Below the pieces are notes generated by a model, which saw only the letters and a list, made by a program, of their open reading frames with translations, had not been told where the DNA came from and did no database searches. 64,000 nucleotides of DNA, taken from contig NZ_FNZM01000014.1 in assembly GCF_900109265.1 (NCBI RefSeq), forward strand, positions 62,001 through 126,000, written 5' to 3'. This document shows, one piece after another, positions 53,205 to 62,509 of this stretch (within the stretch, counting starts at the first letter, position 1; every line of letters begins with the position of its first letter). A program made the translations under genes and the position numbers. Source of the DNA: Paraburkholderia tropica (GTDB taxonomy: Bacteria > Pseudomonadota > Gammaproteobacteria > Burkholderiales > Burkholderiaceae).

Positions 53205-54110
53205 ATGAATCTACGCCAGCTCGAACACGTGATCGCCCTCGCCGAAGAGGGCAGCTTCGCGCGCGCCGCGCAACGCGTCCATTTGAGCCAGCCCGCGCTG
53301 AGCCGCAGTATTCAGACGCTCGAAGACGATCTCGGCATGGCGCTGTTCGACCGCACGACGCGCGAGGTGCAGATCACGCCCGCGGGCGAGCTGGTCGTGC
53401 GCCGCGCGAAGAAAGTGCTGTTCGAGGCGCGCTGCCTCGTGCGCGACGTCGATCTGCTGCGCAATCACGACATCGGTGCGGTGAGTTTCGGCGCGGGGCC
53501 GTATCCGGCGGCCATGCTGCTGCCCGCCGCGCTCGACGCGCTCGCGCATCATCATCCGCAACTGCGCATCAACGCGGTCGTCGACAACTGGAAAAACCTG
53601 CTCGACGCCCTGCACGCCGAAACGCTCGATTTCCTGATCGTCGATATTCGCGGCACCCAGCCGACCAGCGAGGTCAACGTGATGACGCTGCCGCGTCATC
53701 AGGCGGCCTGGTTCGTGCGCGAGGGGCATCCGCTCGCGGGCCGTGCCGGGCTTGATGCGCACGAGTTGCAGGCGTATCCGGTCGTCTCCGTGCCGTTGCC
53801 CGATCCGATGCACGAGGCGCTGCGCAAATGGCTGCGTTACGCGCCGAATCACGCGCTCGAATTTCATCTCGTCTGCAACGATGTGAACGTGTTGCAGGAA
53901 TACGCGCGCAAGACCGACGCACTCCTGTTGCTGACCACGCACGCCATGTGGAATCCGGCGCGCATGGCGGGCCTCGTGCCGCTCTCGCTGCCCACGCGCT
54001 CGCCGCTGTGGCTGCAATTCGGCATCGTCCATCTCGCGGGGCGCACGCTGTCTCCCGCCGCTGAACAGGCCATCCGCGCGTTTCAAAGCGTCGCCGCCAC
54101 GTCTCGATAA
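53205..54110 (+). CDS. LysR-family transcriptional regulator
   Basis: The 301-residue LysR protein has an N-terminal helix-turn-helix (MNLRQLEHVIALAEEGSFARAAQRVHLSQPALSRSIQTLEDDLG) and an effector domain with VSFGAGPYPAAMLLPAAL at its start. The ATG at 53205 is the conserved LysR start. It is followed after 185 bp by an MFS transporter gene on the same strand, with an AT-rich block carrying repeats in between, so the transporter and perhaps the DUF1254 genes behind it are likely targets. Confidence 0.9.
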   Translation: MNLRQLEHVIALAEEGSFARAAQRVHLSQPALSRSIQTLEDDLGMALFDRTTREVQITPAGELVVRRAKKVLFEARCLVRDVDLLRNHDIGAVSFGAGPYPAAMLLPAALDALAHHHPQLRINAVVDNWKNLLDALHAETLDFLIVDIRGTQPTSEVNVMTLPRHQAAWFVREGHPLAGRAGLDAHELQAYPVVSVPLPDPMHEALRKWLRYAPNHALEFHLVCNDVNVLQEYARKTDALLLLTTHAMWNPARMAGLVPLSLPTRSPLWLQFGIVHLAGRTLSPAAEQAIRAFQSVAATSR

Positions 54111-54170
54111 TTCCGCCGGAGCCGGCGCTGCGGGGGCTGCGTCAATACGCCCGCATTCATGCGTTTGATC

Positions 54171-54218
54171 TATTGATTCGATGCAAATTATGCAGTTGTA
54201 TTATTGATTGGCGCATCG
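54171..54218 (+). promoter_or_regulatory. AT-rich operator-like block before the MFS gene
   Basis: TATTGATTCG (54171-54180) and TATTGATTGG (54202-54211) are direct repeats exactly 31 bp (three helical turns) apart. CGATGC (54179) and GCATCG (54213) form an inverted repeat around the AT-rich centre TGCAAATTATGCA. It is a candidate LysR binding region about 80-120 bp before the MFS start. Confidence 0.4.
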
Positions 54219-54295
54219 TCCAATGTCCCGGATGCGGCAGACGAGGCGACCGGCGCTGGCCGGCCGTCCACAAAAAAGCCGCGAATGGAGACGCA

Positions 54296-55642
54296 ATGAC
54301 GTTCGAGACGCACGCTCGCGCCCAGCGATGGTTAATCGTCGCCGGCCTGTTTTTCTTTCTCGCCATCAATTTCGCCGACAAGGCGCTCATCGGTCTCGCC
54401 GCCGAGCCCATCATGCGCGAGCTCAATCTCACGCACGGGCAGTTCGGCCGCATCGCCGCCAGTTTCTTTACGTTGTTTTCGATCTCCGCGTTGCTGGTCG
54501 GGCTGCTGTCGAATCGCGTGAAAACGCGCTGGCTGCTGCTTGCGATGGCCGTCACGTGGTCGATTTCGCAGGTGCCGCTGCTGCTTTACGCCGCGCCCGC
54601 TACGCTCGTGCTGTCGCGCGTGCTGCTTGGCGCGAGCGAGGGGCCCGCGTTTCCGGTCGCCGTGCACGCGCTCTACAAATGGTTTCCCGATCGCGAACGC
54701 GCGGTGCCGTCGGCGCTGCTGACGATCGGCGCGTCGTTTGGCGCCGGGCTGATCGCGCCGCTCATCACGACAGTGATCGTGGCCTTCGGCTGGCGCGCGG
54801 CGTTTCAGTTGCTCGCGGTCGTGGGCCTCGTGTGGAGCGCGCTGTGGCTGTGGATCGGCAAGGAAGGGCCGCTCGGCGGCCATGACGACGCACGCGCCGT
54901 CGCGACGCAGGGCGGCGCCGGCGCTATCTACCCCGAGCGGATTCCGCTGCGCGCGCTGCTGCTGTCGCGCACCTGTATCGGCAGCGATCTCGCGGGCTTC
55001 GCGGCCTACGTGATCCTGACTGTCGCGACGGTGTGGCTGCCGAGTTACCTCGTGCGCGTGGCGGGCTATTCGCTCACGCAGGTCGGCTGGATCGTGGTGC
55101 TGCCTGCGTTCGGGCAGATGGTCAGTTCGCCGCTGCTGAGCTGGTGGTCGCAGCGGCTGATGGCGCGCGGCGTGTCGAGCCGCCATGCGCGCGGCACGCT
55201 CGGGGCGGTGGCGGTCGTGGCCTCGGGTATCGCGCTGGTGCTGATGCCGCGTCTTGGCGCCGGGCCGCTGCTCATCGCGACGGTGACGGTCGGATTTTCG
55301 CTCGCGTCGTTCACGTTCGTGAGCGGCATGACGCTCGCGGGCGAGATCGTCCCCGCCGCGCAGCGCGGTGGCGTGCTGGGCATCAATATCTGTATCGCGA
55401 CGCTCGGCGGTCTCGTCACGCCCGCCGTGATCGGCTATGTGATCGACCACGCCGCCAGCCAGGCCGCCGGTTTCCAGACGGGGATGCTGCTCGCGGGCGC
55501 GTTCGCCATTGGTGCGGGGCTGGTCGCCGCCGTGCTGATTCATCCGGAAGCCGATCGTGAGCGATTTGCGGCGCGTGCGCGGCGCGAACAGCGTGAGCAG
55601 CAAGCGCAGATGGCGAGTCCGCTGGTGCCGGGCGAACGCTGA
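54296..55642 (+). CDS. MFS transporter, anion:cation symporter type
   Basis: The 448-residue protein has 12 membrane helices. Motifs are FFFLAINFADKALIGLAAEPIMREL in helix 1 and the following loop, GASEGPAFPVAVHALYKWFPDRERA (ACS-family signature between helices 4 and 5), and a central loop around residues 205-225. ACS-type carriers import organic acids such as tartrate, hexuronate, phthalate or hydroxyphenylacetate with protons. It lies downstream of a LysR gene and 86 bp ahead of two DUF1254 genes, so it may deliver their substrate. GGAG stands seven bases before the ATG at 54296. Confidence 0.9.
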   Translation: MTFETHARAQRWLIVAGLFFFLAINFADKALIGLAAEPIMRELNLTHGQFGRIAASFFTLFSISALLVGLLSNRVKTRWLLLAMAVTWSISQVPLLLYAAPATLVLSRVLLGASEGPAFPVAVHALYKWFPDRERAVPSALLTIGASFGAGLIAPLITTVIVAFGWRAAFQLLAVVGLVWSALWLWIGKEGPLGGHDDARAVATQGGAGAIYPERIPLRALLLSRTCIGSDLAGFAAYVILTVATVWLPSYLVRVAGYSLTQVGWIVVLPAFGQMVSSPLLSWWSQRLMARGVSSRHARGTLGAVAVVASGIALVLMPRLGAGPLLIATVTVGFSLASFTFVSGMTLAGEIVPAAQRGGVLGINICIATLGGLVTPAVIGYVIDHAASQAAGFQTGMLLAGAFAIGAGLVAAVLIHPEADRERFAARARREQREQQAQMASPLVPGER

Positions 55643-55728
55643 AAAGCTGGGGGCGATGCGGAAAGCGCGCTTGCCTTATCGTAGATACAAAGGATTCCGA
55701 AATTATTTGAGGATGCAGGAAATTCGTT

Positions 55729-57057
55729 ATGTATACGCAGGCAATGAGTCGAATCGATCCGCGAGCGAGGTCCGAAGAAGATCCCGTCGTCGCGCTGGTG
55801 AAAATGGCGGCGGGGCCGCTCGCGCTTGCACGCTATCCGGTGGTCGAAGTGATGCGCACGTGCGCGCTGCACACGCAGCCGCATTCGCGCAGTCCGCTGC
55901 GCGCGCCGTTCAACGCGCTCTATGCGAGCGACCGCCGCTGGACGCATGAGGACCGCGACATCGTCACGCCCGCCAACGACTTTCTCTATCTGAATGCGTG
56001 GATCGATCTTTCGAACGGTCCTGTCGTGCTCGACCTGCCGGCGGTGGAGAGCACGCGTTATTTCGTGATCGAATTGCTCGATGCCTTCACCAACAACTTC
56101 GCGAATCTCGGGCCGCGCAACGTGGGGACGCGCGGCGCGCGCGTCGTGCTGCATGCGCCGGGGCAACAGCCGACGGGCGACGGCACGCCGGTGGCCTGTC
56201 CCACCGCGCTGGTCTGGCTGCTCGGCCGCGTGCTGGTGCAAAGCGACGACGACCTGCCTCGCGCCCGTGACGCCGCGCGCGCGTTCCGGCTGAACGGGCC
56301 GGTCTGCGCGGGGCCGCAGTGCGTGCGCGACTGGCAGGAAAGCGGCGACGACGCGCTCGACTTCTTTCAGCACGTGTTCGATGCGTTCGCCGATTTGCCA
56401 CCACGCGCCGACGAGGCCGCCGCCTTCGGCATGCTCGTGCGCGCGGGACTGCGCGAGCACGGACGGACCGACGTGCGTGCGCTGCCCGAAGCCGTGCAGC
56501 ACGGCCTGCGCCTTGCCTATGCCGACGCGCAACGTCTGCTGCTCGCGTTCACGCAAAGCCGCACGCGCCGCAACTGGGTCTATAGCCTCGAACTCGGGCG
56601 CTACGGCCATGCGCATCTGCTGCGCGCGTGCATCGCCATGAAGGGGCTGGGCGCGCTCGCCTCGGAAGAGGCCGTCTATGCGACCGCCGATTTCGACGAT
56701 GCGGGCGAGCATCTGCACGGCGCGCGCCGCTATAGCCTGCATTTCGCGCCGGGCCAGTTGCCGCCCGTCGATGCCTTGTGGTCGCTGTCGCTCTATGGCG
56801 CCGACCGTTATTTCGTCGACAACCCGATCCCCCGTTACGCGATCGGCGACCGCACGCCGGGGCTTCGCTACGACGCCGATGGCGGACTGCGTATCGCCAT
56901 CCAGCACGAAGCGCCTGCCGATCCGCACGCGAACTGGCTGCCGGCGCCGCCTGACGGCTTCTATCTGATCCTGCGTTTCTACCATCCGCAGGCCGCGTTT
57001 CTCGAAGGGCGCTACGCGATTCCGCCGGTGCAAAACGTGTCGCCGGTGAACGCCTGA
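55729..57057 (+). CDS. DUF1254/DUF1214 protein, cytosolic form
   Basis: This 442-residue protein lacks a signal peptide. The N-terminal DUF1254 domain has TPANDFLYLNAWIDLSNGPVVLDLP near residues 80-105 and YFVIELLDAFTNNFANLGPRNVG. The C-terminal DUF1214 domain has FAPGQLPPVDALWSLSLYGADRYFVDNPI, RYAIGDRTPGLRYDADGGLRI and HANWLPAPPDGFYLILRFYHP. Function is unknown; the fold is known from structural genomics. It is the first of four paralogues in 8 kb and follows an MFS transporter by 86 bp. The DUF1254 gene at 57090 follows after 32 bp. Confidence 0.85.
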   Translation: MYTQAMSRIDPRARSEEDPVVALVKMAAGPLALARYPVVEVMRTCALHTQPHSRSPLRAPFNALYASDRRWTHEDRDIVTPANDFLYLNAWIDLSNGPVVLDLPAVESTRYFVIELLDAFTNNFANLGPRNVGTRGARVVLHAPGQQPTGDGTPVACPTALVWLLGRVLVQSDDDLPRARDAARAFRLNGPVCAGPQCVRDWQESGDDALDFFQHVFDAFADLPPRADEAAAFGMLVRAGLREHGRTDVRALPEAVQHGLRLAYADAQRLLLAFTQSRTRRNWVYSLELGRYGHAHLLRACIAMKGLGALASEEAVYATADFDDAGEHLHGARRYSLHFAPGQLPPVDALWSLSLYGADRYFVDNPIPRYAIGDRTPGLRYDADGGLRIAIQHEAPADPHANWLPAPPDGFYLILRFYHPQAAFLEGRYAIPPVQNVSPVNA

Positions 57058-57089
57058 CGTCCACGCCATTCTCTTTGCTTCAATCCGCC

Positions 57090-58430
57090 ATGAATACTCC
57101 GACTGTCTCATCCGCTTCGTTTGTGGAACCCGCCGCCGCGAGCGCTGATCTTGTCGATCTCGCCGTCGAGGCCGTGCAGTTCGCACTGCCGCTCTACGAA
57201 ATGGCGCGCATGTTGTCCGCGACCTGTCCGCGCGTCGAGGGCCACGACGCCGATGCCACCGCACGCTGGGCCAACGCCTGGCTGCACACGCGTCAGTTGC
57301 TCGGGCCGCAGCATCGACGCGTCGTCACGCCGAACAACGACACGCTCTATTCGAGCGCGTGGCTCGATTTGCGCGGCGGGCCGCTCGTGATCCGCGTGCC
57401 GGCCATGCACTCGCGCTACTACGTGCTGGGCCTGCTCGACATGTACACGAATCCGTTCGGGTATATCGGCAGCCGCACGACCGGCGGCGAAGCGGGTGCG
57501 TTCTTCGTGCACGGGCCGACGTGGCGCGGCGAGGCGCCCGCGGGCATGCGCTCGCTCGCGTGTCCGACCGATACGGTCTGGGTGATCGGCCGTATTCTCG
57601 TCGATGGCGCTGACGATCTGGCGGCGGCCGTGCTGTTGCAGGATCAGTTGTCGATCGAACGGGCGCCCGGCGGCACGGCGCCGGTGCCGACGCGTATCGA
57701 CGCGTGGTTGCCGCCGCAGGAACGTCCCGGCGATGCGGCGCGCTTCGCGCAGGTCGTGAACCGCGCGCTCACGGAAAACCCGCCGCCTGCCGCTGCGATG
57801 ACGAGCCTCGCACGCTGGCGCGCGTGCGGTATCGGTGCGGATATTGCCACGCTCGACGCCGCGCAAACCGACGCGCTCGCCCGCGCGATTGCGCAGCTCA
57901 CGCGCGAACTCGCGAGCGCGCCGCCGCTCGCGCTGGGCGGCGGCTGGGCGCTGCCGGTCGATGTGCGCGAAACTTTCGGCGACGACTATCGCGAGCGCGC
58001 GCAGGTCGCACTCAGCTACATCGGCGCGCTCGGCATCGAAGAAGCGATGTACATCACCGCCGATTGCGATGACGATGGCGCGCTGCTCGATGGCCGCGAA
58101 TCGTACGTGTTGCACTTTGCGCCCGGCCAGGCGTTGCAGGTCGAGGCGTTCTGGTCGCTGACCGCTTACGAGCGCGCGACCTGCATGCTGGCCGAGAATG
58201 CCATCGGCCGCTATTCGCTGGGCGACCGCACGCGCGGTCTGCGTCTCGACGACGACGGCGGCTTGCGGATCGCGATCTCGGCAAACGAACCCGCCGATCC
58301 GGTATTGCGCGCAAACTGGCTGCCCGCGCCGCCGGAGCGGTTCTATCTGGCGCTGCGCCTGTACGTGCCGCGCGCGGTGCATCTCGAAGGGCGTTACGCG
58401 TATCCGCCGGTGGAGCGGCAGCGCGGTTGA
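57090..58430 (+). CDS. DUF1254/DUF1214 protein, second cytosolic form
   Basis: The 446-residue paralogue of the preceding gene shares the same blocks: TPNNDTLYSSAWLDLRGGPLVIRVP, YYVLGLLDMYTNPFGYIGSRTTGG, FWSLTAYERATCMLAENAIGRYSLGDRTRGL and RANWLPAPPERFYLALRLYVPRA. It has no signal peptide. The two have clearly diverged in the middle, so this is an old duplication or two separate acquisitions. The pair is probably one operon with the MFS gene. It ends 6 bp from a convergent lytic transglycosylase gene. Confidence 0.85.
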   Translation: MNTPTVSSASFVEPAAASADLVDLAVEAVQFALPLYEMARMLSATCPRVEGHDADATARWANAWLHTRQLLGPQHRRVVTPNNDTLYSSAWLDLRGGPLVIRVPAMHSRYYVLGLLDMYTNPFGYIGSRTTGGEAGAFFVHGPTWRGEAPAGMRSLACPTDTVWVIGRILVDGADDLAAAVLLQDQLSIERAPGGTAPVPTRIDAWLPPQERPGDAARFAQVVNRALTENPPPAAAMTSLARWRACGIGADIATLDAAQTDALARAIAQLTRELASAPPLALGGGWALPVDVRETFGDDYRERAQVALSYIGALGIEEAMYITADCDDDGALLDGRESYVLHFAPGQALQVEAFWSLTAYERATCMLAENAIGRYSLGDRTRGLRLDDDGGLRIAISANEPADPVLRANWLPAPPERFYLALRLYVPRAVHLEGRYAYPPVERQRG

Positions 58431-58435
58431 GCGGA

Positions 58436-59170
58436 TCAGCGATCGCGCGAACGTGACTGGTAGCGTGCGGCGTCGCGTGCGCTTGAGGTGTCGGTGGAAG
58501 ATGCGGTCTGTGCGCCCGATGCACCCGATTGCGCAGACGCTGCCTGCGCCGAGGATGCCACGCTCGCGCTCGCCGTAGCGGTCGCACCGGCCACCGTCTT
58601 CGCCGCGAGCGTCGCCGAAAACGCACCCGTGTACGCGGCGCTTGCGCTCGCCGCGTCGGCATCGACGACATGCGGGGCGCTCGCGCTGTCGAGCACGTGA
58701 CTGAACTCCATCGCGCGTGCGCGGATCTTCTGCGCGTAGGCTGTCGAGCCGCCGTAGTTTTTCATCGCCGCGTCGAGATCGCCGCCGGCGTCGCGCTTGT
58801 AGCCATAGAGGATTGACGAGCCCACATCGATATTGACGTCGGGATCGGTGAGGTCCTTGTTGCGCAGCAGATTGCGGTGCGCCGAGGGCACGACCTGCAT
58901 GAGTCCGGTGGCGTTGTTCGCGCCGCGCGCCTTCTCGCGAAAGCGCGACTCGATCGAAATGATGGCGAGCAGCACCGCGGGCGGCAGCGAATATTTCGCG
59001 GCGGCCGTGGTCACGGCCTCAGAAATTTGCGCAGCCTTTTCCTTCGCCAGCCCGAACTTCTGGGTGAGGTAGGTGGGGAGCTTCTGTTTGTCCTCGGGGG
59101 GCTGTTGCTGCGCCGCTGCGGTTTGCACGAAGCCGGGCAGCAAGGCGAGCAGGCAGAGTAACCGCCTCAT
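58436..59170 (-). CDS. Lytic transglycosylase
   Basis: The 244-residue protein has a signal peptide (MRRLLCLLALLPGFVQTAAA) and an SLT domain (about residues 55-160) with catalytic E74 in IISIESRFREKA, NNATGLMQVVPSAHR and the NIDVGSSILYGY block. It cleaves peptidoglycan between MurNAc and GlcNAc in the periplasm. The C-terminal 80 residues are an Ala/Ser/Thr-rich low-complexity tail. It is a single gene lying between two groups of DUF1254 genes, without an obvious link to them. Confidence 0.9.
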   Translation of the reverse strand: MRRLLCLLALLPGFVQTAAAQQQPPEDKQKLPTYLTQKFGLAKEKAAQISEAVTTAAAKYSLPPAVLLAIISIESRFREKARGANNATGLMQVVPSAHRNLLRNKDLTDPDVNIDVGSSILYGYKRDAGGDLDAAMKNYGGSTAYAQKIRARAMEFSHVLDSASAPHVVDADAASASAAYTGAFSATLAAKTVAGATATASASVASSAQAASAQSGASGAQTASSTDTSSARDAARYQSRSRDR

Positions 59171-59233
59171 GGCCGGTCCATATCGCGAAAAAATGAGTGA
59201 ACGATCGACTGGCGCACAGTATAACCGCCCAAC

Positions 59234-59270
59234 AAAAAAAGACAGCCGGGTTGTGGCCCCGGCTGTCTTT
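59234..59270 (-). terminator. Rho-independent terminator of the aldolase gene
   Basis: AAAGACAGCCGGG/CCCGGCTGTCTTT (59238-59250, 59258-59270) is a 13-bp stem with a 7-nt loop; on the minus strand it runs into T7 (A7 at 59234-59240). Confidence 0.9.
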
Positions 59271-59315
59271 CGGTTTTTAACGCAGCGGCATGTACCGCGC
59301 GCAGGCTCAGTCCGC

Positions 59316-60212
59316 TCAGTCCTTCTTGACCGATGCCTGATAGATTTCGTCGATACTCGCGGCCAGCGCGGCGTCGAACTCCGCGTCGCTCATCTGCTTC
59401 GTGAGGTCGTTGATCAGCGCGCGCGAAAAGCTCGCGATCATGCCGTGGTTGTGCGTGAGGCGCTCGCAGGCGTCGCTGCGCGAATAGCCGCCCGACAGCG
59501 CGACCACGCGCACCACGCGCGGATGGTCGATCAGCGGCTTGTAGAAGTCAGGCGTGTCGGGAATCGTCAGCTTGATCATGACGTCGCTCGATGCGGGCAG
59601 GGCGTCGAGACCCTCGAGCAGCGCGTCGCGCAGCAGCGCTTCGGCCTGCGCCTTGTCGGGCGCCTTGATCGACACTTCCGGTTCGAGGATCGGCACGAGT
59701 CCGTGTGCGCTGATCTGCGCACCCACTTCGAACTGCTGCTTCGCGATGGCCGCGATGCCCTCCGGCGAGGCGCGCTCGATCGTGGAGCGCATCTTGGTGC
59801 CGAAAATGCCGGCTTTGCGGGCACGTTCGAGCAACGCGTCGAGGCCCGGATTCGGCTTCATGAGGCGCACGCCGTTGCCTTCGGCTTCGAGGCCCTTGTC
59901 GACCTTGAGGAAAGGCACCACGCCACGGTCTTCCCAGAGGAACGCGGGCACGGGCTTGCCGTGCGCCTGGCCGTCCATGGTCTGCTCGAACAGAATTGCG
60001 CCGATCACCTTGGCGCCCGTGAACGCGGGCGCGCTGATGATGCGCACGCGCATCTCGTGCATGAGGCGGAACATGGCCTCGTCGCCCTGATAGTCGCTCT
60101 CGGGAATGCCGTATTGCCGCAGCGCGCCCGGCGTGGAGCCGCCGCTCTGATCGAGCGCGGCGATGAAGCCCGGTTTGTCGCGCATCTGCTGCAGCATCGT
60201 GTCGTTGGCCAT
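59316..60212 (-). CDS. Class I fructose-bisphosphate aldolase
   Basis: This 298-residue protein of the short bacterial class I aldolase group has GFIAALDQSGGSTPGALRQYGI, FLWEDRGVVPFLKVDKG, the GLVPILEPEVSIKA strand with the Schiff-base region, and VVALSGGYSRSDACERL. It cleaves fructose 1,6-bisphosphate in glycolysis/gluconeogenesis without a metal. The frame opens at ATG 60218, but GGGAG is only two bases from it and eight from ATG 60212 (MANDTMLQQM), so 60212 is the likelier start. Many Burkholderiales also have a class II enzyme. Confidence 0.92.
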   Translation of the reverse strand: MANDTMLQQMRDKPGFIAALDQSGGSTPGALRQYGIPESDYQGDEAMFRLMHEMRVRIISAPAFTGAKVIGAILFEQTMDGQAHGKPVPAFLWEDRGVVPFLKVDKGLEAEGNGVRLMKPNPGLDALLERARKAGIFGTKMRSTIERASPEGIAAIAKQQFEVGAQISAHGLVPILEPEVSIKAPDKAQAEALLRDALLEGLDALPASSDVMIKLTIPDTPDFYKPLIDHPRVVRVVALSGGYSRSDACERLTHNHGMIASFSRALINDLTKQMSDAEFDAALAASIDEIYQASVKKD

Positions 60213-60218
60213 CTTCAT

Positions 60219-60986
60219 TTCTCCCGAAAAAAGGCGCCGGGTGCGGCGCGGTTACCTGGAGCCCGGCGGTCGGCCTTGCGGGCATCTGCGTTCCGACGAG
60301 TGTACTGGCGCTGCGTGACAGCGTCTCGCCGAACTGCGCATTGGCCGTCCGTTACCGAACCCATGAGTCGATTCCAAAGGCGGGAAGCAAGCGCGATGCC
60401 AGCCCCCGGTAAATTCTTGCCGAGCCGCTTATTACGGACACTTTTCCCGGCTCAGTACAAACGTGCATTGAAAAGACAGAATAAGACCTGGCATAAATTG
60501 CGTTGAGGTCATTATGGGGCCGATTATTTGTCGCATTCGAATGGAAGCGGACTTTCGCGGATTCGAATGCGCGCATGCGCGATGCCAGTGACTCACGTCA
60601 ATAAGCCGGAAGAGTCGAATAATCATTGCGCGCGCCACGTTGTTTGCTGGTTGCTGTCGGGCTAGTATCGGCCGTGCAGGCGAAAGACCGGCTTTCGGCT
60701 TTCACGATATGATTTTTATCAGCTGGGTGTCGCGGGGTTTGTCCGTATTTTTGCCCGTATTTTTTGTCCGTATCGCCGGTTCATTTGTTCAGGTTTCAGA
60801 TAACGCTGCTGCATTTTGCATAAACCGGCATGTATACCGGGTGTGTGCAAATTAGTCATCGAATGCGCGACACGAAACACTGCGCAGGCTCTTTTTTTGC
60901 AAGGCGGGTTTATTCGGCGTCTGTTTCATCACCGTCGCGCCCACCTGCGCGCCATGCGAACTTTTACGACAATCGGAAAAAGAACC
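60219..60986. other. Long intergenic region, 768 bp
   Basis: This region lies between the aldolase gene (minus) and the exported DUF1254 gene (plus). GC content falls in the middle. GCATTCGAAT (60533-60542) and ATTCGAATGC (60561-60570) are an inverted repeat with an 18-bp spacer, each containing the palindrome ATTCGAAT. CCGGCATGTATACCGG lies near 60827-60842. A short frame at 60640-60855 looks spurious. An sRNA or long leader could be hidden here, but nothing shows it directly. Confidence 0.4.
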
Positions 60987-62489
60987 ATGAAAAATCGCAT
61001 CCTCGTGGGCGCACTCGCCCTGGCTGTCGCGTCGGCTGTCGCGTCGTTCACGCAAGGCGCGGCAGCGGCACAAGCCCAGTCAGCCGGCGCGGCGCAACCG
61101 CACGCGGCCGCGTTGCCGCCGGGGCCGGTGGCCGGCTACGCGATGTCCGAAGCGTATGCGCGCACCCTGGCGCGCAATCTTTACGTCTGGGCCTGGCCCA
61201 TGACGAATATCTACAACCGCCTGCTCGCGGCGCGTCAGGTGCCTTCGCCGGGCCTGAACGGCGGCATCGTGCCGCTCGCGCCGCCCAATCGCCTGTCGAT
61301 GCTGCATGACTATATCGAGCCGGCCGAGCGCTTCGTGGCGTGTCCGAATCAGGACGTCGTGTACGGTTCGGCCGTGGTCGATCTCGACGCTTCGCCGGTG
61401 GTCGTGCAGGTGCCCGACTTCGGCGGCCGTTTCTGGGTGATCCAGGCCGTCGACACGCGCACCGACAGTTTCGCGAGCCTCGGCAAGATGTACGGCACGA
61501 AGCCCGGCTTCTATCTGCTGGCCGGTCCGAACTGGAAGGGCAAGGTGCCCGCCGGCATCCAGCACGTATTCCGCTCGCCTACCTCGGTCGGGCTCGTGAT
61601 TCCGCGCGTCTTCATGGACGACACGCCCGAGGACCGCAAGGCGATCCAGTCCACGATCGCGCAGATCGGCGTGTATCCGCTCGCCGATTTCGACGGCAAG
61701 ATGAAGCGCACCGACTGGTCCGCGCTGCCGCATTTCGGCAAGGATGGCGGCGGCGGCGACGCGGAAATCCGCTTTGTCGAGCCCGAGAAGTTCTGGGACG
61801 AACTCACGCTCGTGCTCAAGGCCACGCCGCCGTTGCCGGGCGAGCAGGCGCTCTACGCGCAGGCCGAGGCGCTGCTCGCGGCCGCGCGTCAGGATCCGGC
61901 GATCAAGGCGGCGATCGTCGACGAAGCGAAAAAGGCCGACACCGAAGTCGTCGCGCCGATGTTCAACTTCAACAGCTTCGGGCACGCGCTGAACGACAAC
62001 TGGCACACGATCACCAACGGCGCGGCGTTCGGTACGGACTACTACACGCGCGCGGCGGTTGCCAAGTCGAACATCCTGGTCAACAAGAGCAACGAGACCA
62101 AATACTTCTATCTGGACGCCGACGCGAGCGGCCAGCGCCTGAATGGCGCGCATGCCTACACGGTCACGTTTCCGAAGGGCAAGCTGCCGCCGGTGAAGGG
62201 ATTCTGGTCGCTCACGCTGTACAACGAGCATCACTTCTTCTCGCCGAACGACATCAAGCGCTATTCGGTGGGCACGAAGAACAAGGACCTCAAGCTCAAC
62301 GAAGATGGCTCGCTCACGATCTACATCCAGAGCGCGCCGCCCGAAGGCGACAAGCGCGCGAACTGGCTGCCGGCTCCCGCCGGTCAGGACTTCTCGCTGT
62401 ACGTGCGTGCCTACTGGCCCGAGCCCGCGGCGCTCGACGGGTCGTGGACGCCGCCGCCGGTGCGCGCCACCAGCGCCACGAATCCGTAA
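60987..62489 (+). CDS. DUF1254/DUF1214 protein, exported form
   Basis: The 500-residue protein has a Sec signal (MKNRILVGALALAVASAVAS ... QGAAAAQA). The DUF1254 blocks are LYVWAWPMTNIYNRLLAARQ, CPNQDVVYGSAVVDLDASPVVVQVP and FWVIQAVDTRTDSF. DUF1214 blocks are FPKGKLPPVKGFWSLTLYNEHHFFSPNDIKRYSVG and RANWLPAPAGQDFSLYVRAYWPEPAALDGSW. It is 55 residues longer than the cytosolic paralogues. Its function is unknown; a periplasmic enzyme or binding protein is likely. A related exported gene follows after 20 bp, so these two form an operon. Confidence 0.88.
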   Translation: MKNRILVGALALAVASAVASFTQGAAAAQAQSAGAAQPHAAALPPGPVAGYAMSEAYARTLARNLYVWAWPMTNIYNRLLAARQVPSPGLNGGIVPLAPPNRLSMLHDYIEPAERFVACPNQDVVYGSAVVDLDASPVVVQVPDFGGRFWVIQAVDTRTDSFASLGKMYGTKPGFYLLAGPNWKGKVPAGIQHVFRSPTSVGLVIPRVFMDDTPEDRKAIQSTIAQIGVYPLADFDGKMKRTDWSALPHFGKDGGGGDAEIRFVEPEKFWDELTLVLKATPPLPGEQALYAQAEALLAAARQDPAIKAAIVDEAKKADTEVVAPMFNFNSFGHALNDNWHTITNGAAFGTDYYTRAAVAKSNILVNKSNETKYFYLDADASGQRLNGAHAYTVTFPKGKLPPVKGFWSLTLYNEHHFFSPNDIKRYSVGTKNKDLKLNEDGSLTIYIQSAPPEGDKRANWLPAPAGQDFSLYVRAYWPEPAALDGSWTPPPVRATSATNP

Positions 62490-62509
62490 TCGGCGCACGG
62501 AGGAGACGG

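Noticed and set aside
60640..60855. 71-codon plus-strand frame with hydrophobic stretch
   Set aside because: It has no ribosome-binding site, no domain and atypical codon use; it is most likely chance.
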